Shown here: positions 47,312 to 58,803 of the stretch, piece by piece
How positions within the stretch are numbered: position 1 is the first letter of the stretch
How the letters are laid out: the number at the start of each line of letters is the position of its first letter
DNA from: Nymphaea colorata
Taxonomy: Eukaryota > Streptophyta > Magnoliopsida > Nymphaeales > Nymphaeaceae
NCBI RefSeq assembly: GCF_008831285.2
Contig: NC_045138.2
Span: 38,121,115-38,185,114, forward strand
Reading direction: 5' to 3'
DNA length: 64,000 nt
Made by a program: the position numbers and the translations under genes
The notes under the pieces: model-generated
What the model was told of the DNA's origin: nothing
The model's database searches: none
Seen by the model: the letters and a program-made list of their open reading frames with translations, nothing else

Positions 47312-48806
47312 TTAAACGGGAGAAGCGTCTGCATTAATGCCGTTTTGCCCTGCTCCCAGGGAGATCATTCTGGACCAACTGCGGAGCGCAGAAACGAAAT
47401 AGGCAGACCCAGGATGTTGTTCATATACGTAGGTGGAAGGCGGTTCTGACAAAAAAAGTTTCTCATTCCCATCAACAACAAACTTTGGAAACGTTTTCAG
47501 CTCCAAATCATAGAGAAGCATCGGAGCTTCCGCGGAGCAAGATTTCATGCTCTCCCATAATCAGCATCCTTGGATAATGATCTGGAAAGCATTCGCTATC
47601 GCAATCACTATGGCTTACATATTCTTCTTCGTATACATCCCCAAGCGCGTGACCAATGCTTGCGAAGGAAATGTGGTGTCTTTTAGTCCATATCTCGCCC
47701 TCATAATAGCCCAGCACCCAAACATCCAACCCAATGTTCCCTGCCTCCCCACCAACTTTATAGCTCGTCAGACCCAAACAGCCCTCTGCTAGGGTTATTA
47801 GGCTCAACGACAAGTCAACTGCCTTGTCAAGCCCTGGCGGCAACGCCTTCCGCCTGAATTCCTCCTTTCCAAGATCAAACGCCATGAGAGAGTTGTCTCG
47901 CCATGTCTTCCCACAAGCGCATACGATCCAGTGCAGGCTGCTGTAGAAAGGGGTGCCAGGATGTCGGCTAGTACAATTATACCAGCGAAACGGCAATTCG
48001 CCCAGCTGCCTCCAAGAACAATCTTTGCCTAAGCTTAGTATCTCATGGTAGTAAACCTCATCTAACTCACGGTAGTAAACCTCATCTTCAACATCATGTA
48101 CTACATGAAGTACCTTGAACTTCTTGCTGTGATCATCAAAACCAAAGCCATAGCAAAAGCCAAGCAATCTCAGTGCTGCATTACTGGACTGAGGCAGTCT
48201 GGTAGACTCACCTGTCACAGGGTTGCACAGGTACAAGGGAGCCCTCCGATTCGTAAACAAGACCAAATCCTTACAGGGTGGTAACATGTTGAACACTATG
48301 TCTTTGGGGCAATATTCCAATCCCAATATCTTGATAGGCTTGCCGTTGTCTTTCATGCGGCCATTGGTATCCTCACATTTTATGTCCATGCAATATAAGC
48401 CTTCGCATTCTGTCCGTCCCATTTTGCGGTAACCTGAACTGTAGGCGATAACTTGATGAACATGGTGTTGATTTCTGATGCTCGTAAAGAAAGGAGGACG
48501 TTCTTGATGGAGGGTTAAGTCGTGCTGCCGGAGGTAGCTGTCAATGAAATTCGGGTCATCGATGAGCTGCCGCCAAGACTTGCACACCGACCTGAACCTC
48601 ACCAAGTCCCTAGCAGCCACGCTCGGTAATATGAACTCGGCCACCACATCAAAAGGAATTGTAATTTCTTCTGCTTCTTCCCTTCCGGCCTTCTTGGTCG
48701 CAACGACGTCAGAGGAACTTGTCATTTCTTTTACAGCTTCCTCCCCTTTGGCCTTCTTGGTCGCGATGACCTGCTCTTGAGGAACTAACTTAAATTGCAA
48801 GTTCAT
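47312..48806 (-). pseudogene. F-box/FBA copy B, frameshifted near the C-terminus
   Basis: The start at 48806 ('MNLQFKLVPQEQ') is chosen because copies C and D begin alike. The frame extends further upstream only through a CT/TA microsatellite. The F-box and FBA region are intact, with 'DVVAEFILPSVAARDLVRF', 'CKSWRQLIDDPNFI' and 'YGFGFDDHSKKFKVLH'. An 8-bp deletion around 47532-47533, compared with C and A, shifts the frame after 'HEILLR' and ends it at 47508, about 432 residues in. The lost 3' part (about 70 residues, 'STYVYEQHPGSAYFVSALR' and beyond) stays readable in another frame down to 47312. There is also a 'DEVYY..' tandem duplication of about 24 bp near 48045-48090. A truncated protein is possible, but a decaying copy is more likely. 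Confidence 0.85.
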
Positions 48807-48862
48807 GATCCTGTACGGAGTCTGATTATGGTAAACAAACAATCTGTTAGTCGTATTTTTTG

Positions 48863-48864
<2 letters not shown>

Positions 48865-48921
<57 letters not shown>
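48865..48921. repeat. (CT)n(TA)n tract in the copy B 5'UTR intron
   Basis: Compound microsatellite equivalent to 35489-35546 in A and 55456-55518 in C. Confidence 0.9.
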
Positions 48922-48925
<4 letters not shown>

Positions 48926-49649
48926 TGAGTGCCTGCATCAGTTCATTCTCATGTATACACTTATGCATACCTATACATTATGTTTGGGGATGAATGATTT
49001 CTAGAAAAGAATAGAAAGAATCCGCTTGTATCTTCTGTGTTGAACTACTGCATTGGGTACTCTTGGATGGGTTTATTCTGTCTCGAGAAGTAAATATGGT
49101 TCCTTCTTGAATGGCTAAGGGTTTGGACTGAGGTCTTTATTATTAAGATCTCACTATTCGAATATCCAAGACCACATCTCTTTATGCCGAGTTCAACGCA
49201 CCTAGACCTAACAAAACTTATTTTCTTCTATTCCGAAGAAAAACTCTGACGAGATCATTGATCAACAATCATCCACCATATATAAAAGACAACCCCATCT
49301 TGCGTAGTATCAAATATAGATTGTCTGTGTGTGTATATGTATATATTATAATCAAAAGAAAGTGTAAACAGAGTAGGTGCCGTTTCTCACGCGGCGAATG
49401 AAGTCCATTACGTAAGGTTTCTTCATGAGTAACTTAGTGTTCTTTGGCGGTTCCAAAGCAATGTAGGGGAAAGAGAAAAGGAAAGCACCAAGCAAGCAAT
49501 TAGAAATAAGAAAAGGCAGTGCACATTCACCTTGTGGCCTTCAGCCTGTTGCTGCTTCCTCACACGTTGAGAAAAAGAGACGATCGAAGGCTTTATACAA
49601 ATTTCTCAATCTCTTTGAGATCCGTCAATCTCTTTGAGATCCGTTTATC

Positions 49650-49657
49650 TTATATAA
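49650..49657 (-). promoter_or_regulatory. TATA box of F-box copy B
   Basis: 'TTATATAA' in the conserved promoter/leader. The leader continues to a CACAAG|GTGA donor (intron starts at 49530 on the minus strand). Confidence 0.55.
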
Positions 49658-50825
49658 CGAGGGAGAGAAGAGAGAGAAGTTAGGATCGGGATAAACCATC
49701 CACCATTTGGGATACGGCAGAGATCAAATATCTGTTTGGATTTGTTCGGTTGAGAATTTTGTGGCAGATGATTGGATATCTTACAAATCACTAACCTATT
49801 TTATTGCCACTAATTCCTGTGCAAAGATTCAAACGTCCCAACGCTGATCCATATGTTGTCTATTCTACAATACGAAGCATACGTATAACTTTCTTTCTTT
49901 TCAATATCATGGCCAAACTAAAAAGTTAATGTGGGGATAATATGGGGATAGAATATTGAGTGGAAAGAGAGGAATAATATGGGGATAGAATATTGGAGAT
50001 ATTTTGGGATCAATTATCAAATTAGATAAGGATTGACAAATCAGATTATTTTTGGATATATATATATCTCAATCTCAAATCAACTCAGTAAATTAAATTC
50101 TCAACAACCGGCTGATATTTTTATAACAGCCGTTTGAATGTCGTACACGTCTATTAATGTGGTTCCAGGTTGTCTATTTACTAACGTGTTTGATATGGTT
50201 GGCCGTAGAAAAATACGCTGAGGCTTGTTCATATTTTGAACAATATTGATACCCTTTTTAAACCATGATCAGATAATGCCCCAAGGTTTGACGTTTGCAT
50301 ATTACATAGTGATAAAACATTGAATAATATAAGTGATGATTTGGCAAAAGACTGCGCAATTGAATCTTTCATTATCCTACATTAATACGGCCTAAGTATC
50401 CATCCTCTTCAGTAATCGCACTTCTACAGTCATGAAAGAGCCTATCTGTGAGTGATTTAACTAGTCAAGTATTAAAGATGCAGCCGCTTTTGTTACCGTA
50501 TGCCAAAGAGTATGTCTTTTTTGTTACCATCTACAGAGAAAAGCATATGCTTACATTCCTCTTGAAGACAGAGAGCAAGAGAGAGGGAGAAATGGAAAGC
50601 AAGTGTCCTTCAACCCCTTGAACCTGTTTCTAAGACCTGGAAAATCATTTTTAACAAAAAATGTCTTTTAACATAACTTTACCCCAAAGAAAAGCGCGCG
50701 TCCTTCAACCCATCTCTTTTGGGCCTCCACAGAATGTTGCAGCAGCAGACAGAAAAGATCCATATGGAATGGAACATCATACTACAAACAGGGTGATAGT
50801 GTTGCACCTTGCACTCAGTATAATG

Positions 50826-50872
50826 TCTACTGCATATTAAGGAGAAAATGTCTACTGCATATTAAGGAGAAG
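50826..50872. repeat. 25-bp tandem duplication in block B
   Basis: The unit 'aatgtctactgcatattaag' (with 'gaga') occurs twice. Block C has one copy (near 57342). Confidence 0.85.
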
Positions 50873-51904
50873 TGAAAGCCTATCTGTGATTGTAAGCCGA
50901 GTTAAGTGGGCATATATAAAATATGCAGATGCTTTTGTTATCTGCTATGACACGGGTTTGTTAGGCTTTATGGAAAATGCCAGCAACCATGTGAGTAGGG
51001 CTGGAGCCTAGAGACCCGCATACCTCACACCACTCGCGCCCTGATGGCAAATTTTAAGGCAGGACCAAATTTTAACTTTCTTTTTCATACTACGACTCTT
51101 CTTTCCCCAACATTCAGTTTAACCCTTTTACATTTTTATCAGCCTAGGAAAAAACGTAGAAATTTTTGATTGTTGCACCACATAGCTTAGTAGTTAGTAT
51201 GTGACAATCTTGAGGAAAAAAACTTCTGTATTTACAAAATAAAAAAAAAAACTCTTTGCCGACGAAAAAGCGGTTTTCCCCACCTTAAGCGAAATTGCTT
51301 ACTGCTGCAAAAAAAAAAAGGTTCTTTTGAGTGTGGGGGCTCAGTTTTCATTTTTAAAAAGTATTTAATTTTCAGGGGTGAAAGCATGTGGGGGCTCAGT
51401 TCTACCAAACTCATTCTTTAAAAGTTTAATTTAGTAGTTGAATTTAAATGGACCTTGATCCAGTTATATAAGACACCTCCACAAAACTGACTATATGTTT
51501 AGTGTTTTGCTAAAAAAAGAAAAACAAAAATTAGTATGTAACAACAAAAGGAGAGCGATATATTAGGCTGATGGCACATTAGACTCATAGTAACTAACAG
51601 CCTAGACTTGGACACTAAAAGATTGTTTGGCATCAACAACTTTTTTGTAGGTATTTTATGAATCTGTTTCAATTTAAAGATTAAAACAAATTCATGAAAT
51701 ATTACAACTATTATTCCAAAAATCTTCTTTATCTTTGTGGCAGTTTCATATCTTTATTACAAACAACTCCTTAAAGGGCAAGCACGATGAGAAACATTTC
51801 TGTCATTTGCAGAAAAGCTATACTTTTTTTTCCTTCGACCCTAAGGTCGAAAGCTACGATGAGCTTTAATGTGAAGTAATATATCTCAATGAGGACAAAG
51901 CAGT

Positions 51905-52379
51905 TAGGGCTGCACACGAGCCGAGCCGAGCCTGAGCTTGCCCAGCTCGAACTCGACTCGGCTAAAATTACTCGAGCTCGAGTCGAGCTTCTTATAGTCA
52001 ACTCGAGCTCAACTCGACTACACAAAGTTGAGCTCGAACTAAACTCGATTAACTCGTTAACTTGTTTAGGGTTTACTCGTTTAACTTATTTAACTCGTTT
52101 AGCTCGTTTAGTTGACTCGTTTAGACGTTATTGAGGAAGGAACAAGCTATTTACCAAAAAATAAGCACAATAACTTGGTGTATCGGTTTTCTACATTTAA
52201 TTGGTTTTATAATAGCGAGTCGAGTCGAGTTCTTACAACTCGAACTCGGCTCGTTTACTTATTCGAGTATCGTTGTAGGCTCGAACATGACTCATTTATA
52301 AATGAGTCGAGCTCCAGCCAAGTTTAATTGAGCGAGTTCGAGTAGAGTCTGAATTAGCTCGATTTGTTGTGCAGCCCTA
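51905..52379. mobile_element. hAT-like MITE, TAGGGCTGCACA ends
   Basis: A 475-bp element whose ends read TAGGGCTGCACACGAGC and TGTGCAGCCCTA. Its body is full of CTCGAG/AACTCG words. Block B has the uninterrupted sequence 'aggacaaaccagcttcc' at the matching place (near 44980). The flanks 'acaaagcag' and 'acaagcag' look like an 8-bp target duplication with one change. It therefore inserted after the B/C duplication. Confidence 0.85.
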
Positions 52380-53679
52380 CAAGCAGCTTCCACTCCAGTG
52401 AGCCCATGAAAATGAAACTGACCAAATTTCAAAAGGTAAAACATAAATAAAAAATGTTGAAATAGCATACGGATTGTCCCCATATGTAATAAAAATGAAA
52501 TGCTTTTTTCACTGGAAAATGCACATAAGTGGTTGTTCTATAACTTTTTTACTGAATACATCTAACTAATGGATCAACTTGGTTTAACTTGCAATCCGAA
52601 AGAGGCATCTAAGTTGCATATGAGAACCGATAGATCTAGAGGTGAAAGTTGGATTTTGAAATGGAGTATTTAGTATTTACGGGGTAGGGTTTATTAAAGC
52701 GTCTTAAAAAAAAATAATGAAAAGTTTGGGTGGCAAAAATGAACTAAGGACTCCATATGAGGCATGAACATAACTGTGGACTCTTTCTTAAGATAAGAGG
52801 AAGAAAGGAGGGTTTTAGCTCTTGCTATCTCTGCTACAAGTTATGTTTTGAGTGCAATGGTTCTCATACATTTAAAATAAAGAACAAGCTATGAACTATG
52901 TCATCAATTCCTTTTGACTGCCTTTAAACTGTTAACTATCTTATTAATTCCTTTTGGCTGCCTTCAAGAAATGATGTGATATTAAATTTTTTATCTTTTT
53001 GGTTGAATAAAATATAAAAGTATTATTTTAATGTTTACTTGTGGGAAACCGGAAACTTGGATGCCATATATGTTTTAATATATCGAAACAATAATAATAC
53101 TTAAAAAATACATATTAAACCAAAATATTTGAATTTGCCACCGAGTCATTTCTATCTAAAATTCAATGTTTCCACTTTAACAACCATTGTTAAAGTCCTA
53201 CATATATATATCCGCTTACTGGTTCTTAATGGGAAACAAATCCTATTTTGAAGGTGAGGAGGATAGATGTAAAGGGAAAAAACAAATTCATTATTGAATA
53301 TTTTGTATTAAAGTAAGAGCCCTCCACTTTTTATAAAAGTACTGTTCTTAAAGTTTAAATATAGTTTTCAAATATTAAAACGAACAATAGATTATATACA
53401 GGATGAAATGATTGCAACAATATTTTTTGGTGATATTATTTAAACAATTATAGATTTCTTATGTTAAAACAATTCATGTCGTTTAGCTGACATTTGTTAC
53501 TAAGTCCCTAAGCATTCGCACAATACCTAATCCTTTATTTGAAATGATGCAAACAACGAAGGGAGGGCGTCGTATTTTGTATTCCTACATGTGTGTCCAT
53601 TTGAAGGAGGGAAAAGAGAACGGAGAATGAGAAAAAACTAATTTGCACAAGAATCACTTTTTTGAAATTTTTTCTGTTT

Positions 53680-53683
<4 letters not shown>

Positions 53684-53710
<27 letters not shown>
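53684..53710. repeat. (AG)n microsatellite at a deletion junction
   Basis: The AG run sits exactly where block C lacks about 740 bp present in block B (46340-47080). Confidence 0.75.
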
Positions 53711-53713
<3 letters not shown>

Positions 53714-53944
53714 GGTAGGCATAAGGTCAGCAATCAAAGTTTTGAGAGAGCAAAGTGGGAAAATTGAATGGAAGAATCAACGATATATAGATCAAATTAT
53801 CCTTTCCAACAAGTCGAGAATATTGAATCTTGTAGTCCATCGGATGGTGCATAACAAGCTAAAGGGTTCTTTCTGTTCTGTTAACATGAGAACTCTTGCA
53901 ATTTAGAGTCGCCATGCATGCACCCAACACAACGCGGTGAGTCT

Positions 53945-55425
53945 TCAAACGGGAGAAGCGTCTGCATTAATGCCGTCTTGCCCCGCTCCCAGGGAGATCA
54001 TTCTAGACCAACTTCGGAGCGCAGAAACGAAATAGGCAGACCCAGGATGTTGTTCATATACGTAGGTGGAAGGCCGTTCTGACAAAAAAAGTTTCTCATT
54101 CCCATCAACAACAAACTTCCGAAACGTTTTCAGCTCCAAATCATAGAGAAGCATCGGAGCTTCCCCGATGAAGCGGAGCAAGATTTCATGCTCTCCCATA
54201 ATCAGCATCCTTGGATAATGATCTGGAAAGCATTCGCTATCGCAATCACTATGGCTCACATATTCTTCTTCGTATACATCCCCAAGCGCGTGACCAATGC
54301 TTGCGAAGGAAATGTGGTGTCCTTTAGTCCATGTCTCGCTCTCATAATCGCCCAGCACCCAAACATCCAACCCAATATTCGCTGCCTCCCCACCAACTTT
54401 ATAGCTCGTCAGACCCAGACAACCCTCAGCTAGGGTTATTAGGCTCAGCGACAAGTCAACTGCCTTGTCAAGCCCTGGCGGCAACGCCTTCCGCCTGAAT
54501 TCCTCCTTTCTAAGATCAAACGCCATGAGAGAATTGTCTCGCCATGTCTTATCACAAGCGCATACGATCCAGTGCAGGCTGCTGTTGAAAGGGGTGCCGG
54601 GATACCGGCAATTATACCAGCGAAACGGCAATCGGCCTAGCTGCCTCCAAGAACAATCTTTGCCTAAGCTTAGTATCTGATGGTAGTAAACCTCATCTTC
54701 ATCATCGTGAACATCCCATACATGAAGTACCTTGAACTCGTTGCTGCGATCATCAAAACCAAAGCCATAGCAAAAATCATACCATCTCGGTGCTGCAGTA
54801 CTGGGCTGCGGCAGTTTGGTAGACTCACCTGTGGCAGGGTTGCACAGGTACAGGGGAGCACTCTTATTCAAAAACAAGACCAAACCCTTACACGGGGGTA
54901 GCATGTTGAACCCTTCGTCTTTGCTGAAATCTTCCAATCCCAATATCTTGATAGGCTTATCGTTGTCTTTCATGCGGCCATTAGTATCCTCACATTTTAT
55001 CTCCATGCAATATAAGCCTTCGCGTTTTGTCCGTCCCATTTTGCGGTAACCTGAACTGTAGGCGATAACTTGATGGACATGGTGTTGATTTCTGATGCTC
55101 GTAAAGAAAGGAGGACGTTCTTGATGGAGGGTTAAGTCGTGCCGCCGGAGGTAGCTGTCAATGAAATTCGGGTCATCGATGAGCTGCCACCAAGACTTGC
55201 ACACCGACCTGAACCTCACCAAGTCCCAGCGGCCACGCTCGGTAATATGAACTCGGCCACCACATCAAAAGGAATTGTAATTTCTTCTGCTTCTTCTTCC
55301 CTTCTGGCCTTCTTGGTTGCGACGACGTCAAAGGGAGTTGTCATTTCTTTTACAGCTTTCTTCCCTTTGGCCTTCTTGGTCGCGACGCCCTGCTCCTGAG
55401 GAAGTAACTTAAATTGCAAGTTCAT
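53945..55425 (-). pseudogene. F-box/FBA copy C, frameshifted inside the F-box
   Basis: The start at 55425 ('MNLQFKLLPQEQ') matches B. One base is missing near 55224-55229: B reads gtggctgctagggacttgg and C lacks the A of 'agg'. The N-terminal frame therefore stops after 'ILPSVAAGTW' at 55216. The rest (from about 55222, 'RFRSVCKSWWQLIDDPNFI' to the natural C-terminus at 53945) is otherwise intact for about 425 codons in the other frame. The gene has also lost its 5'UTR intron acceptor: about 31 bp present upstream of ATG in B are absent here. A product from an internal Met would lack the first half of the F-box and so probably could not bind SKP1. Confidence 0.85.
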
Positions 55426-55454
55426 GATCCTGTACAGAGTGGTATTTTTTGTAA

Positions 55455-55455
<1 letters not shown>

Positions 55456-55518
<63 letters not shown>
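55456..55518. repeat. (CT)n(TA)n tract upstream of copy C
   Basis: Compound microsatellite in the former 5'UTR intron. Confidence 0.9.
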
Positions 55519-55520
<2 letters not shown>

Positions 55521-56174
55521 TGTTTGGGGATAAATGATTTCTAGGAAAGGATAGAAAGAATCTACATGTATCTGCTTTGTTGAACTACTGCATTGGGTAC
55601 TCTTGGATGGGTTTATTCTGTCTCGAGAAGTAAATATGGTTCCTTCTTGAATGGCTAAGGGTTTGGACTGAGGCCTTTATTATTAAGATCTCACTATTCG
55701 AATATCCAAGACCACATCTCTTTATGCCGAGTTCAACGCACCGACCCAACAAAACTTATTTTCTTCTATTCCGAAGAAAAACTCTGACGAGATCATTGAT
55801 CAACAATCATCCACCATATATAAAAGACAACCCCATCTTGCATAGTATCAAATATAGATTGTCTGTGTGTGTATGTATATATATTATAATCAAAAGAAAG
55901 TGTAAACAGAGTAGGTGCCGTTTCTCACGCGGGGAATGAAGTCCATTACGTAAGGTTTCTTCATGAGTAACATAGTGTTCTTTCGCGGTTCCAAAGCAAT
56001 GTAGGGGAAAGAGAAAAGGAAAGCACCAAGCAAGCAGCTAAAAATCACCATAAGAAAAGGCAGTGCACATTCACCTTGTGGCCTTCAGTCTGTTGCTGCT
56101 TCCTCATACGTTGAGAAAAAGAGACGATCGAAGGCTTTATACAAATTTCTCAATCTCTCTGAGATCCGTTTATC

Positions 56175-56182
56175 TTATATAA
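56175..56182 (-). promoter_or_regulatory. TATA box of F-box copy C
   Basis: 'TTATATAA' in the conserved promoter. The leader donor equivalent is near 56074. Confidence 0.5.
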
Positions 56183-56669
56183 CGAGGGAGAGAAGAGAGA
56201 GGAGTTAGGATCGGGAGAGAGAGAGAGAGGAGTTGGGATACGGCAGAGATCAAATATCTGTTTGGATTTGTTCGGTTGAGATTTTTGTGGCAGATGATTG
56301 GATATCTTACAAATCTGCCACAAATTCCTGCGCAAAGAGCCAAACCTCGCAACGCTGATACACATAAGAATTCGAATAATAAAAGTGATTTGGCAAAAGA
56401 TTGCGCAATTGAATCTTCATTCTCCATTATTAATGGGGCCTGATTATCCGCCCTCTTCTGCAATCGCACTTCTGCGGTCGTGCAAGAGCCCATTGTGTGA
56501 GTTTTCGACTGATTTAACGAGGCTAGTACAAAAGATGCAGCCGCTTTTGTTACAGTATGCCAAAGAGTAAGTCTTTTGTGTTGCCATATACATAGAAAGC
56601 ATATGTTTACATTTCTCTTGAGGACAGAGTGCAAGAGAGAGGAAGAAAGGGAAAGCAGGCGTCCTTCAA

Positions 56670-56722
56670 CCCGTTTTTTCCCTTAAACCTGCTTCCCGTT
56701 TTTTCCCTTAAACCTGCTTCAA
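56670..56722. repeat. 26-bp tandem duplication in block C
   Basis: The 'cccgttttttcccttaaacc' unit occurs twice. Block B has it at most once. Confidence 0.8.
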
Positions 56723-56798
56723 GTCCTGGAAAATCCTTTTTAACAAAAAAATATCTTTAACATAACTTTACCCCCAAAGAAAAGCGGGCGTCCTTCAA

Positions 56799-56878
56799 CC
56801 CCGGGGAGAACCAGCTAGCTCTGGGTTCTAGTAGATCACCCAGGTTCCGGTCCATGTGACAATTGCCCTATGAAGACT
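56799..56878 (-). rRNA. Shuffled organellar 23S rRNA fragment (insertion)
   Basis: On the minus strand the sequence reads two pieces of plant organellar (plastid-like) 23S rRNA in order: 'GTCTTCATAGGGCAATTGTC' to 'GAACCTGGGTGATCTA', then 'GAACCCAGAGCTAGCTGG' and 'TTCTCCCCG'. In an intact rRNA these are separated by roughly 120 bp. A further small gap removes about 5 bp before 'ATGGACC'. Blocks A and B have no such insert at the matching place ('ccttcaac' next to 'tctcttt'). It is nonfunctional nuclear organellar DNA (NUPT/NUMT type). Confidence 0.8.
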
Positions 56879-57694
56879 CTCTCTTTTGGGCTCCACAGAA
56901 TGTTGCAGCAGTAGGCAGAAAAGATTCATATGGAATGGAACACTGCCCATGAGCCTACCCACCCTCTTTTTCGACCGCGAAGACAGTTGAAGTAATAACT
57001 AGTTCTTCTGAATCTACCAGAGAGAGAGAGAGATTTATTATAGTAAATATCAGTTAAAAGATGTACAAATTTATGCCAAAACCTAAAAGAGGTTCCGGCA
57101 TCTTCATCGACTTATTCCACTGATTCCCTTCTTTGTATTCTAAATCACTGTACAGTCCACATCAGGCAAGCGGCCTCTTCAAAAGCGCCGGACGGCATCA
57201 GCTACCATCCAACAAAACCGAGGAAACTGCAACAAGATGAAACAACACAAACATGTGACCAAGAGAAGGAACTCCACTAACAGGGGTGATGCACATCGGA
57301 GCCGTCATACTACAAACAGGGTGATAGTGCTGCTCAGTATATTGTCAACTGCATATTAAGGAGAAGTGAAAGCCTATCTGTGATTGTAAGCCGAGTTAAG
57401 TGGGCATATATAAAATATGCAGATGCTTTTGTTACAGTATTTGAAAAAGTAATGCCTTGATGTTGTCATATGCATAGAAAACATGCCTTTCCATCTCTCT
57501 TGGCGAAAGTTAAACAAAAAGTTAAGCCTTTTGTCCAAATTAATTGTTCTTCCCAATTTATTGACAAGCTTAGAGCAGAACTTATCCCTTCGAAATGGCG
57601 ATTTGCCAGGGAGGGAAAAAGTTGAAAAACATTCTTTGACGCAGGTTTATGCATCCTCTGCCCAATGGCAAATAATAAATGTGACACAATAGAA

Positions 57695-58018
57695 AGAGAT
57701 TATGTAAATGAAGCTCGAACCACCTTATTTGATGCAAAATCTCATTCAAGTTAAAATTTTTCTCTCCTATCCACCCTGTTTTGGAAACACTTTTGCGATA
57801 CAGCAAACTGCTTAATGTTAATGTTATTTGTAGTAAAGATAATTTCATACTTTTCTCACTTTATGCGAAAGAACAAAAACATTACGTAAATAAAGCTCCA
57901 ATGTTTTTCTTTGATGCAAAATTTCATTAGAATTTAGCTCTCATATCCACCCTGTACTGTAAATGCTTTTGCGATGGTGCAAATTGATTAATGTAAATGT
58001 TATTAGTAGTTAAGATCA
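57695..58018. repeat. Diverged tandem duplication, about 185 bp
   Basis: Two segments (57695-57842 and 57880-58018) share 'taaagctc', 'tttgatgcaaaat', 'atccaccctgt', 'cttttgcgat' and 'aatgttatt.gtagt' in order. Noncoding. Confidence 0.7.
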
Positions 58019-58354
58019 CTTGGATTCGATTTCCGAAAACTATACTGAAGTCCATCCTGCTCTAATTATCTCAGGATGGAAAATAGAGTGAATCGAAACC
58101 AGATACATATATATTGGTATATCTATCGCCTACCAAAAGTTCATTTTTGGGGTTTTCTTCAACGTAGTTACCTTCTATCACCAAAATACATTCTTATCAT
58201 TTTAACTAATAAAATTATGTTTTACTCAAGCAAATGGACGCGTAGCCCTTAAGGCCTGCATTTTACAATCTCTATGAAAAGTGTATGCATCTCTCATTAA
58301 GAATATTCGCAAAAAGCATATACAAGACCAAACTTACATGGTGGTTATCAAAAT

Positions 58355-58803
58355 CAGGAAAACTTTATATCAGCTGCGGTGGATTGAGGCAGGGTGGTGG
58401 ACTCGCCTGTGGCAGGGTTGCACAGATACAAGGGAAGTATCGGATTCACAAGACCAAACCCTTTCATGGTGGTAAGATGGCGAACTCTCGGCCATTCGGG
58501 CAATATTCCAAGCTCAGGATCTTGGCAGGCTTATCGTGGCCTTCGATGCGGCCATTAATATCATCCAATACAAGTCTCTGGGTTCATATCATATGTCTGT
58601 TCCGTGTTGTCATAATCTAGAATGTAGGTGATAACTTAGGTGATCGATGAGCTGAGGCCATGACTTGCATACTGACCTGGTCCTTGGTGGACACTCACGG
58701 CAAAATGAACTTAGCCACCACATCCAAGGAATCGTTTCTTTGTTTACTTTCTCCCTTGTTCCCATCTTCGTTGCCAGCAGATCTTGAGGAACTAAATCAA
58801 ACT
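58355..58803 (-). pseudogene. F-box/FBA remnant, copy E
   Basis: On the minus strand the sequence starts near 58803 with the equivalent of 'FDLVPQ.LLATKMGT' coding sequence. It continues through a degraded F-box ('LRFRSVCKSW' region near 58650) and, after a deletion, into the 'KILSLEYCPKG' and 'GKSTTLPQ' parts near 58400-58520. Frameshifts and missing segments are multiple, and the 3' half is absent. It is closest to copy D. Its 5' flank (58804-60000) also matches the 5' flank of D. Confidence 0.75.

Larger units (their letters stand above)
44195..50939 (-). repeat. Segmental block B (tandem unit 1)
   Basis: About 6.7 kb that recurs in direct orientation as block C. The start 'atctgccgtggcac..ttttatggaaaatgcc' (44195) matches 50940, and the end 'aaaatatgcagatgctttt' matches near 57415. 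Internal order: noncoding DNA (44195-47300), F-box B (minus), its 5'UTR intron and promoter, then the inverted 32.7-35 kb segments. Segment 46340-47080, which includes the inverted match to 37560-37870, is missing from C. Confidence 0.85.
50940..57437 (-). repeat. Segmental block C (tandem unit 2)
   Basis: Direct repeat of block B. Differences include a MITE (51905-52379), loss of the 46340-47080 equivalent (replaced by an AG tract at 53684-53710), loss of a UTR intron acceptor, an organellar rRNA insertion (56799-56878), and retention of a 56940-57320 segment that B has lost. Confidence 0.85.

Noticed and set aside
48807-48968. N-terminal extension of F-box copy B
   Set aside because: It is encoded by the CT/TA microsatellite of the 5'UTR intron and is not conserved in C or D.
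56799-56878. Functional rRNA gene
   Set aside because: Only about 80 bp, internally deleted and inserted in a duplicated block.
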